Source: Salinilacustrithrix flava (GTDB lineage Bacteria; Actinomycetota; Acidimicrobiia; Acidimicrobiales; Salinilacustritrichaceae). Taken from it: DNA of 64,000 nt. Where the stretch lies: NCBI RefSeq assembly GCF_041228405.1, contig NZ_CP133888.1:806001-870000 (forward strand), written 5' to 3'. Positions 31,901 through 41,000 of this stretch are shown one piece after another. The notes beneath the pieces were generated by a model, which was given only the letters and a program-made list of their open reading frames with translations, made no database searches and had not been told where the DNA came from. Position 1 is the first letter of the stretch; every line of letters begins with the position of its first letter. The translations under genes and the position numbers were made by a program.

Positions 31901-34313
31901 GCGACGCGCCCGCGACCACCGGGTCCAGGCCGCTGAGGGCGGCGAGCAGGCGCAGGGCGCCGACCTTGTCGAGCGGCTCGTTGCCGTTGCCGCACTTGGG
32001 CGACTGCACGCACGACGGGCACCCGTCCCGGCACGGGCAGGCGGCGATGACCTGGGCTGTGGCTTCGAGGTGGCGCTCGGCCACCTCGAACCCGAGCTCG
32101 GCGATGCCCGCACCCCCCGGGTAGCCGTCGTAGATGACGATGGTGGGGGCGCCGGTGTCCACGTGGCGGGCGGTGGACACGCCCCCGACGTCCCAGCGGT
32201 CGCAGATCGCGAACAGCGGCAGCACACCGATGGCGGCGTGCTCCGCCGCGTGGAGCACACCCGGCCACGCATCGGGGACGAGGCCGAGGCCGGCGAGCAC
32301 CTCCTCGGGCACGACCTGCCAGACGCCCCGGGTCTCCAGGGTGCTCGGCGGCAGGTCGAGGCCGACCCGCTCGATGCGCTCGCCCGAGGCCGCGTCCTTG
32401 CGCTCGTAGCCGGTGACGCGGGTGGTGGCGCTGATCGGCCCGACCGCGAGGTGCACCGGACCGACCGCCCGCGACCGGTCCTCGCCGAGGATGCGCAGGT
32501 CCATGCGGGTGATGGCGGTGGTCCAGGTGCTGCCGTCGTCGGGGACGACGACCGCACGGGCCCGATCGAGGTCGAGCTCGACGACCCGGTGGTGGCGGCC
32601 GGCGTGGACGTAGACGGCTCCCTCGTGGACGACCTCGCCGGCCCGACCCCGGTCCACGGTGCCGACCGGCGTGCCGTCGGGCGCCACGATCTTGACCTGG
32701 CCCGGCGACCCGGAGCGCAGGCCCACCCCGTCGACCGGCCACCCACCGCCGGTCCACACCGCCACCGGGGAGTCCGCCGACACCCGGCGGCGCCGCCCCC
32801 GCCCGCCGGCGGTGCCCACGCCCGGCGGACGCACGATCAGCTCGCCGCTGCCCGCCAGCCGGCACACCCCCTCGTCCAGCAGGCCGGGCCAGTAGCGGGC
32901 GTCGTCGTGGGTGAGGGGCAGCTCGAAGGCCGCGCAGCGCAGGTGGGGGTCGGCGACGAAGGGGTTGGCCGGGTTGATGACCGCCGGCTCGGGCGGTCGG
33001 GTGAAGAGCTCCTCGGGGTGGGCGGCGATCCACTGGTCGAGCTGATCGGCCCCGCACACCAGCACGGCCAGCGACTCCTGCTGGCGCCGGCCGGCCCGAC
33101 CGACGCGCTGCCACAGGGAGGCGACGGTGCCGGGGAAGCCGTCGAGCACGCACGCGTCGAGACCCTCCAGGTCGATGCCGAGCTCGAGGGCGGAGGTGGT
33201 GACCACGGCGTCGAGCTCGCCCGCGGCCAGGGCGGCCTCGATCTCGTGGCGCTCCTCGGTGAGGAAGCCGCCGCGGTAGGCCGCCACGCGACCCCGCTGC
33301 GAGGCCGGCACCTGGCGCCGGACCCGGTCGGCCACCAGCTCGGTGGAGCGACGGCTCGGGCAGAACCCGATCGTGCGGCGCTCGGCTCGGACGAGGTCGG
33401 CCACGAGCCCGGCGGCCTCCCCGTGGGTGGAGGCCCGGGTGCCAGTGGCCTCGTCGAGCACCGGCGGGTTCCAGATGGCCATGACCCGCTCCCCCGACGG
33501 CGAGCCGTCGTCGGTGACGGCGGTGACGTCCACGCCGGTGAGCGCGGATGCCAGCGCCGCCGGCTCGCCGATGGTGGCCGAGGAGCAGATGAACACGGGA
33601 TCGGCGCCGTAGTGGGCGGCGACGCGGCGCAGCCGGCGGAGCACGTGGGCGACGTGGGAGCCGAAGATCCCCCGGAACAGGTGGAGCTCGTCGACCACGA
33701 CGTAGCGCAGGCGGGACAGGAACCGCATCCACCCGGCGTGGTGCGGGAGGATCCCGCAGTGGAGCATCTCGGGGTTGGTGAGCACCACGCTGGCGTTGCG
33801 ACGGGCGTCGCCCCGCTCGGCCCGGCCGGTGTCGCCGTCGTAGGTGGCGGCCTGCACGCCCGGCAGGTCGAGCCCGGCGAGGGCACGGAGCTGGTCCTGG
33901 GCCAGGGCCTTGGTGGGGAACAGGCACAGCGCCGTGCCGGGCCGGACCGGGGCCGCGGCGGCCTCGCCGATCGCCGCCTGGTAGATCAACGACTTGCCCG
34001 ACGAGGTGCTCGTGGCGGTGACCACCGAGCGGCCGGCGCGGACGAGGTCGAGCGCCTCGGCCTGGTGGGTGTACAGGCGCTCGACGCCGAGGCGCGCCGC
34101 GACGGCGGGCGGGAGCGGGGCGGCCAGGTCGGCCCACCGGGGCTCGGTGGCGGGCAGGCGCTCGACGTGGACGAGGCGGCCGGCGTCGGCCAGGTGCGGA
34201 CCGTCGCGGTCGAGGAGCAGGTCGGCGCGCCGGCGCACGAGCGACTCGAGGTCGCTGGGATCGGAGCGATCGCCGGCCACGTCGGCGAGCGTACGCCCCC
34301 ACCCCGACATCAC
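31875..34313 (-). CDS. DEAD/DEAH-box helicase of the MrfA/YprA/Hrq1 type
   Basis: The 812-residue superfamily 2 helicase has Q-like motif YTHQAEALD, motif I ATSTSSGKS (about 100-108), motif Ia FPTKALAQDQ, motif II DELH (208-211), motif III CSSATIG, then GFCPSRRS, TTSALELGIDLEGLD and motif VI QRVGRAGRR. The C-terminal DUF1998-like part ends in four-Cys ACPCRDGCPSCVQSPKCGNGN, the metal-binding cluster of MrfA helicases, which act in repair of mitomycin C damage. A helicase of this kind also lies near the Tad locus in mycobacteria (Rv3649). Alternative starts are 34313 and 34310. Confidence 0.9.
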   Translation of the reverse strand: MMSGWGRTLADVAGDRSDPSDLESLVRRRADLLLDRDGPHLADAGRLVHVERLPATEPRWADLAAPLPPAVAARLGVERLYTHQAEALDLVRAGRSVVTATSTSSGKSLIYQAAIGEAAAAPVRPGTALCLFPTKALAQDQLRALAGLDLPGVQAATYDGDTGRAERGDARRNASVVLTNPEMLHCGILPHHAGWMRFLSRLRYVVVDELHLFRGIFGSHVAHVLRRLRRVAAHYGADPVFICSSATIGEPAALASALTGVDVTAVTDDGSPSGERVMAIWNPPVLDEATGTRASTHGEAAGLVADLVRAERRTIGFCPSRRSTELVADRVRRQVPASQRGRVAAYRGGFLTEERHEIEAALAAGELDAVVTTSALELGIDLEGLDACVLDGFPGTVASLWQRVGRAGRRQQESLAVLVCGADQLDQWIAAHPEELFTRPPEPAVINPANPFVADPHLRCAAFELPLTHDDARYWPGLLDEGVCRLAGSGELIVRPPGVGTAGGRGRRRRVSADSPVAVWTGGGWPVDGVGLRSGSPGQVKIVAPDGTPVGTVDRGRAGEVVHEGAVYVHAGRHHRVVELDLDRARAVVVPDDGSTWTTAITRMDLRILGEDRSRAVGPVHLAVGPISATTRVTGYERKDAASGERIERVGLDLPPSTLETRGVWQVVPEEVLAGLGLVPDAWPGVLHAAEHAAIGVLPLFAICDRWDVGGVSTARHVDTGAPTIVIYDGYPGGAGIAELGFEVAERHLEATAQVIAACPCRDGCPSCVQSPKCGNGNEPLDKVGALRLLAALSGLDPVVAGASPTAAWRAG

Positions 34314-34390
34314 GACAGGCCTGTAGTTCCAGCGCTGTGATCTGCCGGCCTGCAGCCGAGCGGGCGTCGACCGGTAGCGTGGTCGACTGC

Positions 34391-34735
34391 ATGGAGCTGG
34401 AGATCCCTGACACCGACGTCGACGGCTGGACCGTCGTGGCGGCCTCCGGCGAGATCGACGTCGCCACCGCGCCCGCCCTGCGCGACCGGCTCACCGACCT
34501 CGTCGAGGCCGGTTCGACGCGCCTCGTCGTGGACCTCGAGGACGTCGACTTCATCGACTCCACCGGTCTCGGGGTGCTGGTCGGCGGGGTCCGCCGCGCC
34601 CGGGCCGAGGACGGCGACCTGCGACTGGTGTGCACGAACACGCGGATCCTGAAGGTCTTCGAGGCCACCGGCCTGCACGAGGTCTTCACGATCGGTTCGA
34701 CGGTGGACGATGCCGTCGCGTCCGAGGCCCAGTAG
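34391..34735 (+). CDS. STAS-domain anti-anti-sigma factor (RsbV-like)
   Basis: The 114-residue protein is a single STAS domain: GWTVVAASGEIDVATAPALRDRL, VVDLEDVDFIDSTGLGVLVGG and a C-terminal ARAEDGDLRLVCTN...VFTI. Ser57 in DSTGL is the position that the cognate kinase phosphorylates. Unphosphorylated protein would bind the RsbW-like kinase encoded next, freeing a sigma factor. A TAGCGT box lies 10 nt before the ATG. With the next two genes it forms a block leading to nhaA. Confidence 0.9.
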   Translation: MELEIPDTDVDGWTVVAASGEIDVATAPALRDRLTDLVEAGSTRLVVDLEDVDFIDSTGLGVLVGGVRRARAEDGDLRLVCTNTRILKVFEATGLHEVFTIGSTVDDAVASEAQ

Positions 34736-34744
34736 GCGAACGCG

Positions 34745-35179
34745 GTGGCCGAGATCGTCCTCGAGATCCCCCCTCGGTTGGACTACCTCGCCGTCGTCAG
34801 GCTCGTCGTCGCCACCGCCGCCTCCCTCGACCCGCCGCTCCCCGATTCCCGCCTCGACGACCTGCGCCTCGCCGTCACCGAGGCGTGCAGCAACGCCATC
34901 AAGGCCCACCGGCCCGAGGCCGCCGACCAGCCCGTGGTCATCTCCTGCCACCTGGACGAGGACCTCTTCCGCGTCCAGATCCGCGACCGCGGCCCCGGCT
35001 TCGACCCCGATGCCCTCACCCGGCTCCCCGCCCCCACCGATCCGAACCGGCTGCAACACGAGTCCGGGCTCGGCATCCCCCTGATCAAGGTCCTCACCGA
35101 CGACGTCACCTTCGAGCCAGCCGGCGACGGGACGATCGTCTCCATGACCCTCAAGCGTCCCACCGCCCCGCCGATCTGA
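34745..35179 (+). CDS. anti-sigma factor / serine kinase of the RsbW-SpoIIAB type
   Basis: The 144-residue GHKL ATPase has the N box LAVTEACSNAIKAH, the G1 box RDRGPGFD and the G2 box GLGIPLIKVL. Such kinases bind a sigma factor and phosphorylate the STAS partner. GTG 34745 follows the STAS stop by 9 bp. RsbW proteins normally have one sigma partner; the only sigma gene here is at 22341, so pairing is unknown. It is followed by nhaA after 50 bp. Confidence 0.88.
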   Translation: MAEIVLEIPPRLDYLAVVRLVVATAASLDPPLPDSRLDDLRLAVTEACSNAIKAHRPEAADQPVVISCHLDEDLFRVQIRDRGPGFDPDALTRLPAPTDPNRLQHESGLGIPLIKVLTDDVTFEPAGDGTIVSMTLKRPTAPPI

Positions 35180-35229
35180 CAGCCCCTCGCTGCCGGATCC
35201 CCTGGGCGCCCGTGCCCCGAGGAACACCC

Positions 35230-36684
35230 ATGTCCGAACGCCGCCTCACCACCATGCGCCGCCCCACGTGGAGCGAGCAGGACACGTTCGTCCCGCGCCT
35301 GTTCGTCCGCCCGTTCCAGCGCTTCATGCACGCCGAGGCCGGTGGCGCCGTGTTCATGCTGGCAGCTGCCGTCGCCGCGCTGATCTGGGCGAACTCCCCC
35401 TGGCACCACGCCCAGGAGACGCTCTGGAGCACCGACCTCTCCATCCACCTCGGCGGCCTGGCCCACCTCGACCTGACCCTCGAGCAGTGGGTCAACGACG
35501 CCCTGATGGCCATCTTCTTCTTCGTCGTCGGCCTCGAGATCAAGCGCGAGCTGGTCCACGGCGAGCTGCGCGACCCGAAGAAGGCGGCGCTGCCCGCCAT
35601 CGCCGCGGTGGGCGGCATGCTCGTCCCAGCCGCCATCTTCATGGCCCTGAACGCCGGCACCAGCGGGTTCGACGGCTGGGGCGTGCCCATGGCCACCGAC
35701 ATCGCCTTCGCCGTCGCCGTCGTGAGCCTGGTCGGCAACCGGGTGCCCGCGGCCGCCAAGGTCTTCCTGCTCACGCTGGCCATCGCCGACGACATCGGTG
35801 CGATCCTCGTGATCGCGCTCTTCTACACGTCGAAGCTCAGCCTCGGGTGGCTGGCGATCGCCCTGGCCACCCTCGCCGTGGCCGAGATCTGCAAGCGCCA
35901 GCACGTGCGGGCCCTGCCGGTCTACATCGGCCTGGCCCTCTTCGCCTGGTACGCGTTCCACGAGACCGGCGTCCACGCCACCCTCGCCGGTGTCGTCCTC
36001 GGCCTGCTCACCCCCGCCTGGCCGTTCTACAACCCCGAGAACTTCTCCGAGGACATGTCGTCGCTCCTCGGCCACGGGACGGCGCTGGACTCCATCGAGC
36101 AGAACCTCGAGCAGTCACGGGGCAGCTCCACCTACGACGACGAGAGCTATGACGAGGCCACCTCGAGGTTGTCGGAGATGGAGCGGCTCGTGGCCGAGAC
36201 CCAGTCCCCGCTCGACCGGCTCGAGAACAAGCTCCACCTCTGGGTCGCGTTCCTCATCGTGCCCCTGTTCGCGTTCGCCAACGCGGGCGTCCGGCTCTCC
36301 GACGAGGCACTCGACGGGCTGGCCTCCAACCGGGTCGTGCTCGGCATCGTCGCCGGCCTCGTCGTCGGCAAGACGGTGGGGGTGTTCACGTTCACGCTGC
36401 TCGGCCAGAAGCTCGGGCTCGGCACGCTTCCCGGCGGGGTCACCCAGCGCATGGTGCTCGGCCTGGCGATGACCGCCGGCGTCGGCTTCACCGTCGCGCT
36501 GTTCATCGCGTCGCTGGCCTACGCACCGGGGAGCCTGGCCACGGACTCGGCCAAGATCGGCATCCTGGCCGGCAGCGTCATCGCGGGCCTGCTCGGCTAC
36601 GCCTTCCTGCGGTCCGGGCCGAGCCCGGATGCCGGCGACGACCCCGGACGGGTCAGCGAGCCGGCACCAGCGCTCGTCGACTGA
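35230..36684 (+). CDS. nhaA: Na+/H+ antiporter NhaA
   Basis: NhaA exchanges two protons for one sodium across the membrane. The 484-residue protein has about 12 segments. AIFFFVVGLEIKRELVHGEL is a family signature, MATDIAFAVAVVSLVG holds Asp157 (E. coli D133), and LTLAIADDIGAILVIALFY holds the essential pair Asp187-Asp188 (E. coli D163/D164). A hydrophilic insert of about 60 residues (ENFSEDMSSLL through SPLDRLENKLH) lies between core segments, as in some actinobacterial forms. It sits behind STAS and RsbW genes. Confidence 0.94.
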   Translation: MSERRLTTMRRPTWSEQDTFVPRLFVRPFQRFMHAEAGGAVFMLAAAVAALIWANSPWHHAQETLWSTDLSIHLGGLAHLDLTLEQWVNDALMAIFFFVVGLEIKRELVHGELRDPKKAALPAIAAVGGMLVPAAIFMALNAGTSGFDGWGVPMATDIAFAVAVVSLVGNRVPAAAKVFLLTLAIADDIGAILVIALFYTSKLSLGWLAIALATLAVAEICKRQHVRALPVYIGLALFAWYAFHETGVHATLAGVVLGLLTPAWPFYNPENFSEDMSSLLGHGTALDSIEQNLEQSRGSSTYDDESYDEATSRLSEMERLVAETQSPLDRLENKLHLWVAFLIVPLFAFANAGVRLSDEALDGLASNRVVLGIVAGLVVGKTVGVFTFTLLGQKLGLGTLPGGVTQRMVLGLAMTAGVGFTVALFIASLAYAPGSLATDSAKIGILAGSVIAGLLGYAFLRSGPSPDAGDDPGRVSEPAPALVD

Positions 36685-36746
36685 CCCTCGTCCTCGTCAT
36701 GTATCTGTCATGAGATGGGACTTTTTCCGGACTTTTCGGACAGTGC

Positions 36747-36775
36747 TTGTCATGAGGGCGTCACGCTTGTAATGT
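36747..36775 (+). promoter_or_regulatory. candidate promoter with flanking direct repeats
   Basis: TTGTCA (36747-36752) and TAATGT (36770-36775) are separated by 17 bp. TGTCATGAG occurs twice, at about 36706 and 36749, 43 bp apart, roughly four helical turns. The segment is far richer in A/T than its surroundings. It would drive the structured RNA at 36782-36943 since no plus-strand gene follows. Confidence 0.45.
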
Positions 36776-36781
36776 GAACGC

Positions 36782-36943
36782 AACGTCGGATCGACGCAGG
36801 GCTTCGGCCCGGTCCCCGACCTCCACCCTCCCCGGGCATCGGGTGCTGGGCGGTTCGCACCGCCCGCCCGCCTCCGTCCAGTGGTCGATGCCCGGGTTGG
36901 AACTGCCTCACCGGCCCGGTCCTCTCTCCCTGACCGGGCCGGT
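36782..36943 (+). ncRNA. candidate structured small RNA of about 160 nt
   Basis: Downstream of a plausible promoter, three stem-loops follow: GTCGG...CCGAC enclosing GGGC-TTCG-GCCC; CCCGGGCATCG (36831-36841) with CGATGCCCGGG (36886-36896) enclosing GGGCGGT-TCGC-ACCGCCC; and a terminator-like ACCGGCCCGGTC (36910-36921) with GACCGGGCCGGT (36932-36943). No coding frame fits. Orientation is inferred from the promoter; the last hairpin could also end recR on the other strand. No known RNA family was recognised. Confidence 0.45.
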
Positions 36944-36956
36944 GTCGCGTCCGGTC

Positions 36957-37556
36957 TCAGGCGTCGACGTCGCGCCGACCCTCGAGGGCCCGGCCGAGCG
37001 TGAGCTCGTCGGCGTACTCGAGGTCCCCGCCGACCGGGAGCCCGCTGGCGATGCGGGTCACCCGCACGCCGAGCGGCTTCAGCAGCCGGGCCAGGTACAT
37101 GGCCGTGGTGTCGCCCTCGAGGTTCGGGTTGGTGCACAGGATGACCTCGACGACGGCGTCGCTGTCGATGCGGGCCAGCAGCTCGCGCACCTTGAGCTGG
37201 TCGGGACCCACGCCCTCCATCGGGTTGATGGCCCCACCGAGCACGTGGTAGCGGCCGCGGAACCCGCCGGTGCGCTCCACCGACACGATGTCCCGGGGCT
37301 CCTCCACGACGCAGACGACGGTGGCGTCCCGCCGGCCGTCCGCGCAGATCTGGCAGCGCGGCGCCTCGGACAGGTTGTGGCACACCTCGCAGAACCGGAC
37401 GCGCTCCTTGGCCGTGACCACCGCCGAGGCGAGCGCGAGGGCGTCCTCCTTGGGCACCTTGAGCAGGTGGTAGGCGATGCGCTGCGCGGACTTCGGCCCG
37501 ACGCCCGGCAGGCGCCCGAGCTGGTCGATCAGGTTCTGGACGGCGTCCGCGTGCAC
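36957..37556 (-). CDS. recR: recombination protein RecR
   Basis: RecR works with RecO/RecF in recombinational repair. The 199-residue protein has the N-terminal helix-hairpin-helix (LIDQLGRLPGVGPKSAQRIAYHLL), the zinc finger CEVCHNLSEAPRCQIC and a Toprim domain (VCVVEEPRDIVSVER, DAVVEVILCTNPNLEGDTTA). Length is normal. GTG 37556 starts MHADAVQNL. It is the last gene of dnaX-ybaB-recR, a conserved order, six bases after ybaB. Confidence 0.95.
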   Translation of the reverse strand: MHADAVQNLIDQLGRLPGVGPKSAQRIAYHLLKVPKEDALALASAVVTAKERVRFCEVCHNLSEAPRCQICADGRRDATVVCVVEEPRDIVSVERTGGFRGRYHVLGGAINPMEGVGPDQLKVRELLARIDSDAVVEVILCTNPNLEGDTTAMYLARLLKPLGVRVTRIASGLPVGGDLEYADELTLGRALEGRRDVDA

Positions 37557-37562
37557 CCGCGC

Positions 37563-37988
37563 TCAGGCCTCGTCGTCGTGCTCGTCGCCGGGCTGGTCGT
37601 CGGGGCCGCCGAGGAGACCGCCGAGCATGGCGGACGGGTCGAACCCACCCATCGCCTGGGCGTGCACGCGGGCCGCCTGGGCGTGGACGTCGCGCAGGGC
37701 GGCGAGCACCAGGTCCTCGAGGCCCTCGACGTCGTCTGGGTCCACCACCGCCGGGTCGATGTGCACGGCGAGGACCTCGCCCCCGGCGGTCGCCTCGATG
37801 CGGACCATGCCACCGCCGGCGGTGCCCTCGACCTCCTGCTCGGCCGCAGCCTGGCTGGCGCTCATCGCCGCCTGGGCCTGGGCGAACAGGTCTCCGAGAC
37901 CGCCGCCGCCCCCACCTCCGAGGCCACCCAGCAGGCCGCCGATGTCGGGGAGGCCGCCACCGGCCGCGTCGGGGTTCTGATCGCTCAT
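37563..37988 (-). CDS. nucleoid-associated protein of the YbaB/EbfC family
   Basis: The 141-residue protein has a Gly-rich N-terminal stretch (GGLLGGLGGGGGGG), a helix (LFAQAQAAMSASQAAAEQE), the EbfC core GGMVRIEATAGGEVLAVHIDP and an acidic C-terminal tail. These proteins bind DNA as dimers and are commonly encoded between dnaX and recR. ATG 37988 overlaps the dnaX stop as ATGA. Confidence 0.9.
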   Translation of the reverse strand: MSDQNPDAAGGGLPDIGGLLGGLGGGGGGGLGDLFAQAQAAMSASQAAAEQEVEGTAGGGMVRIEATAGGEVLAVHIDPAVVDPDDVEGLEDLVLAALRDVHAQAARVHAQAMGGFDPSAMLGGLLGGPDDQPGDEHDDEA

Positions 37989-39883
37989 CGGTCCTCCAGG
38001 AGCTCGGCGCCGGGGAAGGCGTCCTTCAGCTGGGCGATGCCGCCCGTGTCGGGGTCGGGTGCGTCGGTCAGCTCGTCGAGGTCGACGTCGTCGTCGATGT
38101 CCTCGTCGGCCGTCGCGGTGGTGCCGGCCGGGGCGGGGCGGGGCGCGGTGGCGGCGTCGCCGTCGACGACGAGGTCGAGGGGCACCGGGCGGCCGAAGCG
38201 GGCCGCGAGGGCCTCGAGCACCTCGTCGAGCTTCTCGGAGCAGTTCTTCAGGCTCGGTTCGTTGGGCACGGCGAAGCGGGCCGTGCGCTCGTCGCCCTCC
38301 ACGAGGCGCCCCATCTTGTAGAGCGCCTTGGCCCGGCCCCGCAGGGCGCCGAGGACGTCGTCCCACGCCTCCGTGAGCTCGGCCAGGCTCGGCACGCCGC
38401 CCTCGGACGCAGGCGTTGGCGCGGGCTCCGGCGCAGGGGCCGCCTCGGTGGCGGGCGGCGGTGGCGGCGGGTCGGCGGGGGCCTCGCGCGGCGGCGCGGC
38501 CTCCTGCTGGCGGGCGCGCTTGACCCCACCCAGGCTCGGCCGGGACGACGCCGGCGCCGGGGTCGCAGGCTCGGGGGCCTCGGGGGCGGTGGCGTCGTGC
38601 TGGGCGAGTCGGGCCCGCGCCGCCTCCGCACCGCGCGGTGGCGTCGCCGGGCCGGTCGGGGCGGCAGCGACCGCGGCCTCGACGGTGGCGGCGGCCGCCG
38701 GTGCGCCGGTCTGGGGCTGGGCGGCCGGGGTCTGGTCCGCGGCCGGTGCAGACGGCGCGGCCGGCGCGCTCCCACCGCCGGAGGCGACCGCTCGTTCGAG
38801 CTGCTCGATGCGACGGACCAGGGCGTCGAGGTCGCCGGCAGCTTCGGGACGGGCGATCTGGACGAGCGCGACCTCGAGGGGGATGCGCGGGTCCGGCGCG
38901 TGGCGCATCTCCACGACGGCGGTGCCCACCGCCTCCAGCGCCCGCGTGAGCGACGCCGGCCCGAGCGCCTGGCTGACGTCGCGCGCGCGGGTCATCGCCC
39001 GGTCCGTGAGCCCGCCGGCGGGCGCGCCCATCGCCACGAGGAACGCGTGCCGGAGCGACTCGATGAGCTGCTCGGCCAGCACGCGGGGATCGCGTCCGGC
39101 CCGCACCGATGCGTCCACGGCGACCAGGGCGCCCCCGGCATCGCGACGGCCGAGGGCATCGACGAGGTCGTCGACGGAGCTGTCGGCGACCGAGACCCCG
39201 CCGGCCGCGGCCACCTGGTCGAGGGCGGAGAGCGTGTCCCGGGCCGAACCACGGCCGGCCTGCACGACGTGGTCCACGACGTCGTCGTCCAGCTCGAGGC
39301 CGGCGTCGGCGATGACGTGACGGACGTGGGCAGCGAGCACGTCGGCAGAGAGGAGGTTGAACTCGAAGTGCTGGGTGCGGGACCGGATGGTGGGCAGCAC
39401 CTTCTCCGGCTCGGTGGTGGCCAGCACGAACACGACGTGCTCCGGCGGCTCCTCGAGCGTCTTCAGCAGCGCGTTCGACGCCGCCGTCGAGAGCATGTGC
39501 ACCTCGTCGAGGACGTACACCTTGCGGTTGCCGCTGGTGCCCATCGAGACCCGGCCGAGCAGATCGCGCATGGCGTCGACGCCGTTGTTGGACGCGGCGT
39601 CGAGCTCCTGGAGCCAGTCGACGTGGCGCCCCTCCTCCACCGCCTTGCAGTTGGCACAGGTGGTGTCGGGCTCGCCGTCGACGGGGTGCTCGCAGTTGAG
39701 GACCTTGGCGAGGATGCGAGCCGTCGAGGTCTTGCCGGTGCCGCGGGGACCCGAGAACAGGTAGCCCTGGGCGACGCGCCCCTCGCGCACGGCGTTGCGC
39801 AGCGCCCGGGTCACGTGCTCCTGACCCAGCACCTGCTCGAACGTCTGCGACCGGTAGCGGCGGTAGAGGGACTGGTACGCCAT
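37985..39883 (-). CDS. dnaX: DNA polymerase III gamma/tau subunit
   Basis: The 632-residue clamp-loader ATPase has MAYQSLYRRYRSQTFEQVLG, Walker A GPRGTGKTS (45-53), Walker B VYVLDEVHMLS, sensor 1 LATTEPEKV and arginine finger SRTQHFEF. The C-terminal half is a long Ala/Pro-rich linker and tau region. The zinc site normally has four Cys; here only Cys64, Cys76 and Cys79 are seen and position 73 is Asp (EPDTTCANC). The gene overlaps ybaB by ATGA. The SRP RNA gene lies just upstream on the same strand. Confidence 0.95.
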   Translation of the reverse strand: MAYQSLYRRYRSQTFEQVLGQEHVTRALRNAVREGRVAQGYLFSGPRGTGKTSTARILAKVLNCEHPVDGEPDTTCANCKAVEEGRHVDWLQELDAASNNGVDAMRDLLGRVSMGTSGNRKVYVLDEVHMLSTAASNALLKTLEEPPEHVVFVLATTEPEKVLPTIRSRTQHFEFNLLSADVLAAHVRHVIADAGLELDDDVVDHVVQAGRGSARDTLSALDQVAAAGGVSVADSSVDDLVDALGRRDAGGALVAVDASVRAGRDPRVLAEQLIESLRHAFLVAMGAPAGGLTDRAMTRARDVSQALGPASLTRALEAVGTAVVEMRHAPDPRIPLEVALVQIARPEAAGDLDALVRRIEQLERAVASGGGSAPAAPSAPAADQTPAAQPQTGAPAAAATVEAAVAAAPTGPATPPRGAEAARARLAQHDATAPEAPEPATPAPASSRPSLGGVKRARQQEAAPPREAPADPPPPPPATEAAPAPEPAPTPASEGGVPSLAELTEAWDDVLGALRGRAKALYKMGRLVEGDERTARFAVPNEPSLKNCSEKLDEVLEALAARFGRPVPLDLVVDGDAATAPRPAPAGTTATADEDIDDDVDLDELTDAPDPDTGGIAQLKDAFPGAELLEDR

Positions 39884-39923
39884 GCGATCGCCGACCCTAC
39901 CGGTACCCGGGCCCCGGCCCGCC

Positions 39924-39944
39924 GACGGATGCGGAGCATCCGTC
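39924..39944. terminator. hairpin between the SRP RNA gene and dnaX
   Basis: GACGGATGC (39924-39932) pairs perfectly with GCATCCGTC (39936-39944) around a GGA loop. It lies downstream of the SRP RNA 3' end on the minus strand and could stop read-through or act in the dnaX leader. Confidence 0.45.
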
Positions 39945-39956
39945 AACGAACTCGGA

Positions 39957-39972
39957 AGTCCCGCAAGGGACT
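39957..39972 (-). terminator. hairpin 8 nt after the SRP RNA 3' end
   Basis: AGTCCC and GGGACT pair around a four-base loop. Directly behind the SRP RNA on the minus strand, it is the likely terminator, although no U-tract follows. Confidence 0.45.
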
Positions 39973-39980
39973 GAGAGTTC

Positions 39981-40112
39981 GCCTGCTCCGAGGGTGACGG
40001 CCAGGCGATCTGCGGCGCATCACAGACTCCGCTGAGAGCTGCTGCCTTCCGGCCCTGACTCGGTTCACGGGCTGCGATCGCACAGGACCCGGCCGCCACC
40101 TTCGGAGCAGGC
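39981..40112 (-). ncRNA. ffs: signal recognition particle RNA (4.5S type)
   Basis: Read on the minus strand, the 5' end GCCTGCTCCGA pairs perfectly with the 3' end TCGGAGCAGGC, and GGTGGCGGCC with GGCCGTCACC next to it. The apical domain contains GTCAGGGCCGGAAGGCAGCAG, the conserved SRP loop that binds Ffh (GGAAG and GCAG bulges). Total length is about 132 nt, longer than the E. coli 4.5S RNA but without an Alu-type domain. Exact ends are estimated from the closing stem. Confidence 0.85.
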
Positions 40113-40143
40113 GTCCCGACACTGTATCGTCTCTGGTCCCGAT

Positions 40144-40228
40144 GGAGGGGTGCGAGAGCGGCCGAATCGGCACGATTGGAAATCGTGTGTGGGGAAACTC
40201 ACCGAGGGTTCAAATCCCTCTCCCTCCG
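40144..40228 (+). tRNA. tRNA-Ser (anticodon GGA)
   Basis: The acceptor GGAGGGG pairs with TCCCTCC (one G-T pair). The anticodon arm ACGATTGGAAATCGT gives GGA, a long variable arm GTGTGGGGAAACTCAC follows, and the T arm is GAGGGTTCAAATCCCTC. The CCA end is not fully encoded (CCG follows). TATCGT at 40125-40130 is a fitting -10. A hairpin terminator follows. Confidence 0.96.
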
Positions 40229-40236
40229 CCGAAGCA

Positions 40237-40268
40237 CCGATGGCCCGGCCTGCTGGTCGGGCCATCGG
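40237..40268 (+). terminator. terminator hairpin after tRNA-Ser(GGA)
   Basis: CCGATGGCCCG (40237-40247) pairs perfectly with CGGGCCATCGG (40258-40268), 8 nt after the tRNA. Confidence 0.65.
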
Positions 40269-40392
40269 CGCGTCCGGCGCACGCCCGGGACGAGCGCCCG
40301 GACGGCCCCAGCGCCGTCCGGCTCGTCCGCCCGCTGCTGGTCCTTCGACGGCCGTGGTCGGGCTTCCTCCCGGTGCCGGTACCGTCGCCGCC

Positions 40393-40857
<465 letters not shown>

Positions 40858-40904
40858 CCCCTTGGGAGGGGCCGCGGCCGGTTCGCTACCCTCCAGAACT
40901 CCCA

Positions 40905-40994
40905 GGAGGGATGCCAGAGCGGACGAATGGGACGGTCTCGAAAACCGTTGAGGCCTTCGGGTCTCCGTGGGTTCAAATCCCACTCCCTCCGCCA
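40905..40994 (+). tRNA. tRNA-Ser (anticodon CGA)
   Basis: The acceptor GGAGGGA pairs with TCCCTCC, then G and an encoded CCA. The anticodon loop in ACGGTCTCGAAAACCGT gives CGA. The variable arm (TGAGGCCTTCGGGTCTC) is long, and the T arm is GTGGGTTCAAATCCCAC. TACCCT at 40887-40892 is a -10 box 12 nt upstream. Confidence 0.96.
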
Positions 40995-41000
40995 ACGGAA

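Noticed and set aside
32070..34340. 756-codon plus-strand frame opposite the helicase gene
   Set aside because: The minus strand encodes all helicase motifs; the plus-strand product has no domain.
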